6,638 nucleotides of DNA. It comes from Pseudomonadota bacterium (GTDB lineage Bacteria; Myxococcota_A; Polyangia; Polyangiales; Sandaracinaceae). Below the pieces are notes generated by a model. The model was not told the DNA's origin and did not search any database. It saw only the letters and a program-made list of their open reading frames with translations. The stretch is from the NCBI GenBank assembly GCA_023427125.1, contig JAEZBP010000706.1:1-6638 (forward strand), written 5' to 3'. Each line of letters begins with the position of its first letter. Position 1 is the first letter of the stretch. Position numbers and translations under genes: made by a program. This document shows, piece after piece, positions 1 through 6,075 of this stretch.

Positions 1-1
1 C

Positions 2-826
2 TCGCCCGATGCGGGCCCTCGCGACGCGGACGGTCCGGACGCGGACATCGGGCGTGCGAAGGACCGGGCGAGCGTCTTCTTCGTCGGCCACAGCCTCGTC
101 AACTTCCACATGCCGGCGATGCTCGACGACGTCGCGAGCTCGCTCGGCCTCAGCCACTCCTACGCCGCCGAGATCGGCGTGGGCGCGCCGCTCCACTGGA
201 TCTGGAATCACCCCGAGGTCACCAACGGCGACGACGCTCACCTCGAGCTGCCGACCGGCCGCTACGACGTGCTGGTCCTGACCGAGCTCATCCCGATCGG
301 CGAGCACGTCACGTACAGCGACACCACGGAGTACGTGCGGCGCTACTACGAGCTCGCGATGAGCGGTAGCCCCGCCACCCAGGTCTACTTCTACGAGACC
401 TGGTACAGCGTGGAGGACCCCGCGTGGAGCGAGAACATCGCCGCCGATCGCGCGATCTGGGAGGGGGTGATCGACGACGTCAACGCGACGGTCGACGGCC
501 CCGACATCCTGCTCGTCCCGGGAGGCACCGCGATGGCCCGGCTGGTCGAGCGCATCGAGGCCGGCGGGGTCCCCGGCCTCGAGTCGCGCTTCGATCTCTA
601 CGTCGACCCGATCCACCTGACCGACGTCGGCAACTACTTCATCGCGCTCGTCCAGCTCGCGACGATCTACCGGCGGAGCCCGGTCGGCGGCACCGCGGCG
701 ACCAGCGACCAGTGGGGCTCGCCCTTCAGCGCGCCTTCGCCGGCCGCCGCCCGGATCATGCAAGAGATCGCGTGGGAGGTCGTCTCCGGCGATCCGCGCG
801 CTGGCGTCGCGCCCCGCGCGCGCTGA
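2..826 (+). CDS. Secreted SGNH/GDSL-type hydrolase, 5'-truncated
   Basis: The frame is open from the left edge, so the start and any signal peptide are missing; 274 residues are visible. The first 15 or so form an Asp/Ala/Pro/Gly-rich linker (DAGPRDADGPDAD), the kind found behind the lipid anchor of myxobacterial lipoproteins. The hydrolase domain then begins with VFFVGHSLV. Its GHS (visible residues 29-31) matches the block I nucleophile motif of SGNH esterases (GDS/GNS) with His in the middle, so Ser31 is the likely nucleophile. Near the C-terminus DPIHLTDVGNYF supplies the block V Asp-x-x-His (D202, H205). I do not see a clear block III Asn, so the oxyanion hole may differ. Probable role: esterase or deacetylase on an extracellular or cell-wall ester; the substrate cannot be told. 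The gene ends 6 bases before the stop of the convergent gene at 833-1594. The family call is fairly secure, the function is not. Confidence 0.75.
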   Translation, partial: SPDAGPRDADGPDADIGRAKDRASVFFVGHSLVNFHMPAMLDDVASSLGLSHSYAAEIGVGAPLHWIWNHPEVTNGDDAHLELPTGRYDVLVLTELIPIGEHVTYSDTTEYVRRYYELAMSGSPATQVYFYETWYSVEDPAWSENIAADRAIWEGVIDDVNATVDGPDILLVPGGTAMARLVERIEAGGVPGLESRFDLYVDPIHLTDVGNYFIALVQLATIYRRSPVGGTAATSDQWGSPFSAPSPAAARIMQEIAWEVVSGDPRAGVAPRAR

Positions 827-832
827 TCGAGA

Positions 833-1594
833 TCACCAGACGTCGACGGAGGTCGAGTGCTCGTCGGCGCGCACGAGGAGGCTCGCGGGGACGAAGCTGG
901 CGCCCTTGTACCGGGGCTCGCATACGTAGCGAACGGGGCCGCGCGCCTGCACCATCGCGGCGACCTCCTGATCGAGCGCGGCCTTCCGCGCCGCGGCGGC
1001 CGGCGTGACGTAGGTCGTGTTCTCCGGCACGGGGCTGCCGCCGAGCCACCCCGGGAAGAGCTCGACGCGCACGAGCACGCCGGCTTGCACGAGCGCCTCG
1101 GCCTGCTCGCGCGAGGTGACCTGATCGAAGCTCGGCGTTGCGTGAGCCATCGGCGACGGCACCGCCGGGTACGCGCCCGCGAGCTTCCTCCGCGCGCGCC
1201 AGCTCACGAAGAAGATCGCGGCGATCGCGATCACCGGGAGCAGGTAGAGGAAGCTGCCCGAGATGCCGCTCGCGAGCCCATCGGCGGGCTGCGGTCGCGG
1301 GAGGCTCGGCGCGCGTGTGCTCGGATCGCGGGTCCGCTCCACCAGGTAGCGCACCCACGGCAGCGTGTAGCTCGAGTAGTTCACGTCGGCGGCGAACATC
1401 TCGCACTGCGCGCGCTCGGCCTTCCGGCGCCGGAGCGGGATCACCGACTCGGAGATGCTCGGGCTCGATCGGAAGACCGCGCAGTCGCTGCCGAGATCGG
1501 CGCAGAGGCGCTCCTCGAGCGCGCCGCACGGATCGTAGAGGAGACCGCAGCCGCTCGTGACGAGCGCGAGCAGGATGACGAAGCGCCCTCGCAC
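833..1594 (-). CDS. Bitopic lipoprotein-like protein of unknown function, third gene of the phosphate operon
   Basis: I do not recognise this 253-residue protein. It starts at a GTG; no ATG occurs before residue 66, and the GTG gives a proper signal peptide (MRGRFVILLALVTSGC) with probable lipidation at Cys16. The lipobox is imperfect: Thr stands at -3. A Cys-containing stretch follows (C23, C31, C38, C64), probably disulfide-bonded outside the cytoplasm. A Pro/Arg-rich linker (about 86-105) leads to a clear transmembrane helix at about 113-132, followed directly by RARRK. By the positive-inside rule the C-terminal 120 residues would be cytoplasmic, so the chain would be lipid-anchored outside and cross the membrane once. 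The C-terminal part contains an amphipathic Ala-rich helix (about 198-217) and ends in DVW. It lies 19 bases behind the phosphate transporter on the same strand and is probably co-transcribed with it. A link to phosphate uptake rests on position only. Confidence 0.8.
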   Translation of the reverse strand: MRGRFVILLALVTSGCGLLYDPCGALEERLCADLGSDCAVFRSSPSISESVIPLRRRKAERAQCEMFAADVNYSSYTLPWVRYLVERTRDPSTRAPSLPRPQPADGLASGISGSFLYLLPVIAIAAIFFVSWRARRKLAGAYPAVPSPMAHATPSFDQVTSREQAEALVQAGVLVRVELFPGWLGGSPVPENTTYVTPAAAARKAALDQEVAAMVQARGPVRYVCEPRYKGASFVPASLLVRADEHSTSVDVW

Positions 1595-1613
1595 GGTCCG
1601 GAGCGTGCCTCTC

Positions 1614-2633
1614 TCAGATCACGAGGTCGAGCGCCAGCTGGATGACGAAGGAGATCGCTGCGGCGAGGGGCAGGGTGAGGATCCAGGCGACGACGATGTT
1701 GCCGGCCACGCCCCAGCGGACCGCGGAGAGCCGCTTGCTGGCGCCGACCCCCATGATGCAGGCGTTGATGCAGTGGGTCGTCGAGACCGGCACACCGAGC
1801 TGGCTCGCGCCGAGGATCGTCAGCGCGCCGGCCGTCTCCGCGGCGAAGCCCTGGATGGGCGCGATGCGGATGATCTTCGTGCCCATCGTCTTGATGATGC
1901 GCTCGCCGCCCGCCATCGTGCCGAGCGCGATCGCCGCGGCGCACGAGATGATGACCCACATCGGGACGGCCGTGCCCTGCGGCACGACCCAGGCGGGCAG
2001 CTCGGGGTGTGCGCCGGCCACGTAGGCGACCAGCGCCAGCGTGATGATCCCCATCGACTTCTGCGCGTCGTTGGAGCCGTGCGAGAGCGCCATGAGGCAG
2101 GCGGAGACGAGCTGCAGCCGGCGCGAGTGCTTGTGGACCTGGGCCGGGCGCGCTCGGCGCGCGATCCAGAGCACGGCGATCATCAGGAAGAACGCGACGA
2201 AGAAACCGATCGCCGGCGAGGCCACCAGCGGCACGAGCACCTTCTTGCCGAGCGTCGACCACTGGAACGCGCTCGGCCCCGCGTGCGCGACCACCGCACC
2301 CGCGAGCCCGCCGATCAGCGCGTGCGACGAGCTCGAGGGGATCCCGAACCACCACGTGATGATGTTCCAGGCGCTCGCGCCGAGCAGCGCGGCGAGCACC
2401 ACGCTCTGGGTCACGATCAGCGGATCGGCGAAGCCGGTCGCGATGGTGTGGGCGACGGCGGTGCCCGTCATCGCGCCGATGAAGTTGAAGATCCCGGCGA
2501 GGATCACGGCCGTGCGGATCGGGAGCACGCCGGTCGACACGACGGTCGCGATCGCGTTCGCCGCGTCGTGGAAGCCGTTGATGTAGTCGAAGACGAGGGC
2601 CGCGACGATGACGGCGACGAGCAGCCCGAGCAT
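1614..2633 (-). CDS. PiT-family inorganic phosphate transporter
   Basis: This 339-residue inner-membrane permease belongs to the PiT family (PF01384), which imports inorganic phosphate, in bacteria usually as a neutral metal-phosphate with H+ (in some members Na+). It shows the two inverted halves of the family. The first carries GFHDAANAIATVVSTG (about 20-35) and IPSSSSHALIGG (98-109). The second carries SHGSNDAQKSMG (184-195) and VPVSTTHCINACIMG (281-295). Hydrophobic segments fill nearly the whole chain, with a basic cytoplasmic loop around 159-173. The length fits the short bacterial form rather than the about 500-residue E. coli PitA. I chose the ATG whose A is the last base of the upstream DUF47 stop codon (TGATG). 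A longer reading from 2684 would run 51 bases into that gene and place charged residues before the first helix. The DUF47 partner immediately upstream is the classical context for this type. Confidence 0.95.
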   Translation of the reverse strand: MLGLLVAVIVAALVFDYINGFHDAANAIATVVSTGVLPIRTAVILAGIFNFIGAMTGTAVAHTIATGFADPLIVTQSVVLAALLGASAWNIITWWFGIPSSSSHALIGGLAGAVVAHAGPSAFQWSTLGKKVLVPLVASPAIGFFVAFFLMIAVLWIARRARPAQVHKHSRRLQLVSACLMALSHGSNDAQKSMGIITLALVAYVAGAHPELPAWVVPQGTAVPMWVIISCAAAIALGTMAGGERIIKTMGTKIIRIAPIQGFAAETAGALTILGASQLGVPVSTTHCINACIMGVGASKRLSAVRWGVAGNIVVAWILTLPLAAAISFVIQLALDLVI

Positions 2634-2635
2634 CA
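2631..2635 (-). promoter_or_regulatory. TGATG stop-start overlap between DUF47 and PiT genes
   Basis: On the minus strand the stop TGA (2635-2633) and the next start ATG (2633-2631) share one A. No strong Shine-Dalgarno sequence precedes the ATG. The transporter is therefore probably translated by ribosomes re-initiating after the DUF47 gene, which would tie the amounts of the two proteins together. Confidence 0.8.
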
Positions 2636-3271
2636 GCCGTGCTTCACGGAGAGTGTGGCGAGGGTGTTCGCGACGCGCTCGCACTTGTCGATCGCGTGCT
2701 CGAGGTCCTCGAGGATCTCCTTCTGCTTGAGCAGCGCCTTGGCGTCGATCGCGGGGTCCTCGAAGAGCTCGCGCACCGCCTCGCGGAACGCCGTGTCCCC
2801 CTCCTTCTCCAGGATGCGGAGGTTTCGGCTCAGCTCCATGAGCGCGGGGTAGTCGTGCTTGCGGAGCTTGGGCATCGCGTCGTCGACCTTCGCCGTCGCC
2901 TCCACCAGGAGATTGATCAGCACCCGCATCGGCTCGGTGATGCCCGTGACCTGATAGATCACGAAGTAGCGCGCCGAGAGGTTCATCATGTCGAGGATGT
3001 CGTCGAGCTCTTGGCTCAGCCGGGCGAGGTCCTCGCGGTCGATCGGCGTCACGAAGGTCTTGGCGAGCGCGTCCTCCATCTCGTGCACGAGCTTGTCGCC
3101 GGCGTGCTCGTGGACCTGGACCGCCTCGGCGACCTCCTGGCCCGACGCGCCCTCGTTGAGCTTGGCCAGCGCCAGCGCCCCGAGGCGTGCGGTCTTGGCC
3201 TGCCGCTCGAGGAAGTCGAAGAAGTGATCCTCGCGGGGGAGGAGCCAGCGAATCACCTGTTGGAAGGACAC
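2633..3271 (-). CDS. DUF47/PhoU-like phosphate transport accessory protein
   Basis: This 212-residue protein is all-helical and soluble. It belongs to the DUF47 family (PhoU-like, PF01865/COG1392), whose genes usually sit next to PiT transporters and are thought to modulate them. Two metal-binding ExxxD motifs of the PhoU fold are visible, one per repeat: EHAGD at 55-59 and EKEGD at 155-159. The family-typical TPIDREDLARLSQELDDILD (75-94) and a final LEHAIDKCERVANTL helix (190-204) are also present. The reading frame stays open far upstream, but family homology begins at VSFQQVIRWLLP. I therefore place the start at the GTG at 3271-3269, with GGGAG 12 bases ahead of it (3284-3288), a longer spacing than usual. 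The stop overlaps the transporter start by one base, suggesting translational coupling. In known cases loss of such proteins lowers or deregulates PiT uptake; here that is inferred from the family. Confidence 0.93.
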   Translation of the reverse strand: MSFQQVIRWLLPREDHFFDFLERQAKTARLGALALAKLNEGASGQEVAEAVQVHEHAGDKLVHEMEDALAKTFVTPIDREDLARLSQELDDILDMMNLSARYFVIYQVTGITEPMRVLINLLVEATAKVDDAMPKLRKHDYPALMELSRNLRILEKEGDTAFREAVRELFEDPAIDAKALLKQKEILEDLEHAIDKCERVANTLATLSVKHG

Positions 3272-3374
3272 GCGCGGGCAGTTCTCCCGGCCCGCGGTTC
3301 GTCCGTCAAGTCGCGCTGTGAGCCACGGGGCGCGGGGTGGGCACGAGCGCACAGCGGGTGTATCAGGCCGAGGC

Positions 3375-3692
3375 ATGGCTCTCCTGACTCGGGCCGCCGC
3401 CGCCGGGATCGGCCTCTTCGCGATCGCCTGCTTCGCCGCGCCGCCGCCGCCGGCGCTTCCCACCGAGCTCGGCGGCTGCCACCCCGGCGCGTACTCGACC
3501 CTGAGCGAGCCCGCGTGCGAGCGCGACTCCGACTGCCTCCTCTGCGGTGAGGCGTGCGCGCTCACGACGCGCGCGCAGCTCGCGTTGACCAACGAGCCCT
3601 GCCCCCCGCTCACCGGGGCCGCGTGCGAGGGTGCGCGCCCCGCGTGCTGCCAGGGCCGCTGCGTCTCGAGCCTCGGCCCTCCGACGTTCTGA
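3375..3692 (+). CDS. Small cysteine-rich lipoprotein
   Basis: This 105-residue protein matches no family I can name. The ATG at 3375 gives a short basic-then-hydrophobic signal (MALLTRAAAAGIGLFAIAC) with a lipobox-like AIAC, so Cys19 is the likely lipid anchor. An in-frame start at 3318 would place a hydrophilic Gly/Arg stretch before the signal and is less likely. After an Ala/Pro linker (about 20-29) the mature part holds ten further Cys (35, 48, 54, 57, 61, 76, 84, 91, 92, 96), enough for five disulfides. The patterns CERDSDCLLCGEAC and CCQGRC recall small Cys-rich extracellular domains common in myxobacterial surface proteins. An AGG lies about seven bases before the start. The gene diverges from the phosphate operon across 103 bases and converges on the serpin gene with 34 bases between the stops. 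It could be a binding or structural surface protein; no enzyme motif is seen. Confidence 0.75.
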   Translation: MALLTRAAAAGIGLFAIACFAAPPPPALPTELGGCHPGAYSTLSEPACERDSDCLLCGEACALTTRAQLALTNEPCPPLTGAACEGARPACCQGRCVSSLGPPTF

Positions 3693-3726
3693 GCGGCCCC
3701 CGCAGCGTGCCCTGATGTCGGATCGA

Positions 3727-4983
3727 TCAGGCGCTCGGGTCGGCGACGCGGCCGAGGAAGAGGATCGCGCCGGTCGCGCGGTCGCGGATCGCGAAGAAGA
3801 AGGCTCGGTCGAGCGTGAGCGCGGGGCGGCTCGGGGCGCTGCGATCGGAGACGACGACGGCGGTCGCGGCCGAGGCCTCGGCGCCGCTCTCGGTGACCTC
3901 GATGGTCGCCGAGTGGACGGCCGCCGAGACGTAGAGCTCGGACGCGGTGCTGATGCCCTCGAGCTCGGCCTCGCTCGGGCTGAACACGCGGGTCATGCCC
4001 ATCTCCGAGAGGTGATCGACGAGGTTCACGTCGCTGCCGAACGCGAAGCGCGGCATCCGCACGTCGACGACCTCGGTCGGCTCGAGCGAGGCGACGATGG
4101 CGTCGAGCGAGGCGGCGTCGAGCGCGCCCTCGAGCGCGGCGAGCTCGCCGGCCGGCCGGACGAGCAGCATCGCGAGCTCCCCGCCCGCGTAGTCGAGCTC
4201 GGCCGCGGTGTAGGCCTCGGTCTGCGCCCACCGCGCGCCCTCGAGCGCGACGGTCATGAGCGGCGTGGTGATCGTCGAGCCGTCCTCGCGCACGAACGAG
4301 CCGTCCTCGGTGTCCGCCGGATCGAAGGCGACGTCCCACGCGGCGTCGAAGTGCACGGCGTTCACGAGCACGAGCCGGGTGTTCTCCGTGATGAGGCCGG
4401 GCGTGAGCAGCTCGGGGATGTTGCCGGTGGTTCGGTCTTCGACCCAGCCGTTGATCGCCGTGCGCCCGCCCTCCGGATCGGCGTCGAAGGGCCAGAGCGC
4501 GACGCCGGCGCCGAAGCTCACGGCGAGCGCGTCGAGGTAGGCCGCCTCGATCGGGTAGCCGGTCTGCGCCCACGCCTGGTTGGCCGCCGCGATCGTGACG
4601 CCCTGACGGTTGCGCGCGGCGAGCTCCAGATCGAGGTGGTTCATCGCGGCGTAGAGCCGCTCGGGCGGCAGCTCCCAGCCGAGCGTGGCGTCGATCTCGT
4701 CGGCGGTCGCGCCGAGCGCGCCTGGCCGCAGCATGCCGAACGCGACCTGGATCGAGTGCGGCGAGGTCAGCACGTTGCCGCCCTCGCTCGCGAGCCGGCG
4801 GTGCAGATCGAGCGCGAAGTCGGTCGCGCCTTCGCGCAGCGACGCGAGGTCGGCGTCGGGCGCCGAGGGCGAGGTGTCCCGCGAGAGCGTCGAGCGCGCG
4901 ACGTCGCCGGGAGGATCTACAGGCGCAGGCTCGACGCAGCCGGTGAGGGCCACGAGGACGAAGAGACGAAGAAGCTTGGACAT
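3727..4983 (-). CDS. Lipoprotein serpin (serine protease inhibitor)
   Basis: This 418-residue serpin (PF00079, MEROPS I4) is a suicide inhibitor that traps a protease after cleavage of its reactive loop. It begins MSKLLRLFVLVALTGC, a textbook lipobox with Cys16 as anchor. Val at +2 would allow outer-membrane sorting under Lol rules. A Pro/Asp/Ser linker (17-45) precedes the domain. Visible family motifs are SPHSIQVAF at 74-82 (shutter), LVNAVHFDAAWDVAF at 206-220 (NAxxF...W) and the hinge ESGAEASAAT at 365-374. FFFAIRDRATGAILFLGRV at 395-413 is the C-terminal signature, with DRAF in place of the usual DHPF. Counting from Glu365 as P17 puts P1-P1' at Arg381-Ser382. The hinge has Gly at P15 and small residues at P12-P9, as in inhibitory serpins. 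The start is supported by GGGAG eight bases upstream (4992-4996). It probably stands alone transcriptionally. Confidence 0.95.
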   Translation of the reverse strand: MSKLLRLFVLVALTGCVEPAPVDPPGDVARSTLSRDTSPSAPDADLASLREGATDFALDLHRRLASEGGNVLTSPHSIQVAFGMLRPGALGATADEIDATLGWELPPERLYAAMNHLDLELAARNRQGVTIAAANQAWAQTGYPIEAAYLDALAVSFGAGVALWPFDADPEGGRTAINGWVEDRTTGNIPELLTPGLITENTRLVLVNAVHFDAAWDVAFDPADTEDGSFVREDGSTITTPLMTVALEGARWAQTEAYTAAELDYAGGELAMLLVRPAGELAALEGALDAASLDAIVASLEPTEVVDVRMPRFAFGSDVNLVDHLSEMGMTRVFSPSEAELEGISTASELYVSAAVHSATIEVTESGAEASAATAVVVSDRSAPSRPALTLDRAFFFAIRDRATGAILFLGRVADPSA

Positions 4984-4991
4984 GACGCTCT

Positions 4992-4996
4992 CTCCC
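4992..4996 (-). promoter_or_regulatory. Ribosome binding site of the serpin gene
   Basis: GGGAG on the minus strand lies eight bases before the ATG at 4983. It is the clearest Shine-Dalgarno sequence in the window and fixes the serpin start directly ahead of its lipoprotein signal peptide, rejecting the longer reading that opens at 5451. Confidence 0.75.
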
Positions 4997-5026
4997 AATG
5001 TGAAGGGTGTGACGGACCACGACCAC

Positions 5027-5090
5027 GAGCGCGCGCTCGCGAGCGCTCCTCGAAGGCGAACGGGTGATGGCGGGCGATCCCATGGGTCGC
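5027..5090. repeat. Palindromic sequences in the serpin leader region
   Basis: The 164 bases between the serpin start (4983) and the stop of the lipoprotein gene (5148) contain no gene that I can support. They hold two overlapping perfect palindromes: GAGCGCGCGCTC (5027-5038) and GCGCTCGCGAGCGC (5033-5046). A third near-palindrome, GCGATCCCATGGGTCGC (5074-5090), has one unpaired base. No run of T follows any of them on the minus strand, so they are not standard intrinsic terminators. They could be operator sites or mRNA hairpins in the serpin leader. Short GC palindromes also arise easily in DNA this GC-rich, so function is uncertain. Confidence 0.35.
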
Positions 5091-5147
5091 TCCGCTGCGT
5101 GACGACGGCGGGTGTCGGCCTACCGCCACTCCGCTTTGCTCCTGTGA

Positions 5148-5843
5148 TCAGTCGGAGACGCCGCGCAGGGTGATCGGCCGGCGCTCGCGCTCGGCGCCGA
5201 CGAAGGTGATGAGCAGGATCTCTTCGACGTCGGCCCCGGCCGACGCGCGGAACGTGATCTCGAGCGACGCGCTCGGATCGACCGTGGAAGGCACGGCCCC
5301 GATCGAGAGGCCCTCGGCCGGCGCGCGCAGCGCCGCCGACTCGATCGCGATCGGCTCGCCGCAGCCGTTCGTGAGGACCAGCGTGCCGATCGCCTCGGCG
5401 CCCGGCGCCGCCGACAGCTCCAGCGTGTCGGCCGGACTCGCGCTCACACACGCGAGCGGCCGCGGCGCGATGACGAGCTCCATCGCGCTCACCCGCAGGT
5501 CGACCGAGGCGCTGCGCACCTCCCCGTCCTCGACCCAGAGGCGCAGCTCGTCGCCCTCGTCGAGCATCACGGCAAGGAACATGAAGCTGCCGTCGTCCGC
5601 GACCTCGGCGCTACGGATCGGCGCGGCCGGTCGATCGAGCAGCGCCATGAAGACGCGCGCGCCGGCCCCGGCCTCGACGCTGCCGGCCTCGCCGCCGACG
5701 AGGTAGCTGCCGCCGCGATCGGCGCCCTGCTGGAAGACCTTGTCGGGCACCAGGCTCGGCGGATCGGGCTGGGGGCTCGCAAAGCAGCCTCCGTAGGCCA
5801 TCGCGAGGAGGAAGACGACGAAGGTGAGGAGCGGGCGGCGCAC
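5148..5843 (-). CDS. Lipoprotein with two probable beta-sandwich domains
   Basis: Reading from GTG at 5843 gives 231 residues starting MRRPLLTFVVFLLAMAYGGC, a compact signal peptide with probable lipidation at Cys20, although Tyr at -3 makes the lipobox poor. GAAGGG (5851-5856) lies seven bases before this GTG. An in-frame ATG at 5861 would add six residues (MLKGTT) and is the main alternative. After a Pro-rich linker, the first part of the mature chain has the VADDGSFMFLAVMLDEGDELRLWV pattern (in two pieces: DGSF, then GDELRLWV) of a carboxypeptidase-regulatory-like or Ig-like sandwich. The second has LVLTNGCGEPIAIESAAL and a closing ITLRG strand, resembling the ASH/choice-of-anchor-D type Ig fold. 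Two Cys (in PLACVS and NGCGEP) may pair. There is no catalytic motif; a structural or adhesive envelope role is likely. It lies divergent from the kinase gene and upstream of the serpin in the same direction, but 164 bases away, so a shared transcript is uncertain. Confidence 0.78.
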   Translation of the reverse strand: MRRPLLTFVVFLLAMAYGGCFASPQPDPPSLVPDKVFQQGADRGGSYLVGGEAGSVEAGAGARVFMALLDRPAAPIRSAEVADDGSFMFLAVMLDEGDELRLWVEDGEVRSASVDLRVSAMELVIAPRPLACVSASPADTLELSAAPGAEAIGTLVLTNGCGEPIAIESAALRAPAEGLSIGAVPSTVDPSASLEITFRASAGADVEEILLITFVGAERERRPITLRGVSD

Positions 5844-6075
5844 GGTGGTGCCCTTCAGCATGCCCCATGCCGCTCGTGGATCGAAGCCACCTGCCGATTC
5901 GCGGGCGTTTCGTTCTGTGCCGCTCGGCCGAGGGATGGTCACGAGTGGAACACTTCGGTACAGTGCTCGCCCGGCCCGCTGCTCGGTCCGGGCTCCCGTG
6001 GAGAAGACATTGAGGAGTCCCCGCCGACCGCTCGGCTCCGAGCCGGAGCGAGCTTCGGGCCTCGAGCTGCCCGCG
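5844..6075. promoter_or_regulatory. Divergent intergenic region between lipoprotein and kinase genes
   Basis: About 230 bases separate two genes read in opposite directions, so this stretch must hold the lipoprotein promoter and probably the kinase promoter. I see no convincing -35/-10 pair. It contains a spaced alternating motif, AGTG (5944-5947), CACT (5951-5954) and AGTG (5962-5965), forming short inverted repeats that could be an operator but are only four bases each. A GGAG six bases before a TTG at 6010 offers an earlier kinase start. Confidence 0.35.

Noticed and set aside
1614..2684. Longer phosphate transporter start at 2684
   Set aside because: It would overlap the DUF47 gene by 51 bases and put a charged segment ahead of the first helix. 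The TGATG-coupled ATG fits the family.
1557..2852. A 431-codon plus-strand open frame opposite the phosphate genes
   Set aside because: Composition is Asp/Arg/His/Gly-rich with no domain. It is antisense to the clear PiT and DUF47 genes.
3304..3309. TTGACG on the minus strand as a -35 box for the phosphate operon
   Set aside because: The hexamer 17 bases on (GAGAAC) is a poor -10 and would start transcription almost at the start codon. It could equally be chance.
3711..3731. CCTGAT/ATCAGG inverted repeat between the Cys-rich and serpin stops as a bidirectional terminator
   Set aside because: The stem is only six bases with a nine-base loop and no T run on either side. It also overlaps the serpin stop codon.
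3631..5067. A 478-codon plus-strand open frame opposite the serpin
   Set aside because: Arg/Gly/Glu-rich with no recognisable fold. The serpin on the other strand is unmistakable.
2633..5083. An 816-codon minus-strand open frame
   Set aside because: Only its last 212 codons encode the DUF47 protein. The rest is Arg/Ala-rich low-complexity translation overlapping the serpin gene in another frame, a common result of high GC.
5944..5965. AGTG-CACT-AGTG alternation, and GGAAC as an ECF-type -35, upstream of the kinase
   Set aside because: The arms are only four bases long and no matching ECF -10 follows at the right distance, so no specific regulator can be claimed.
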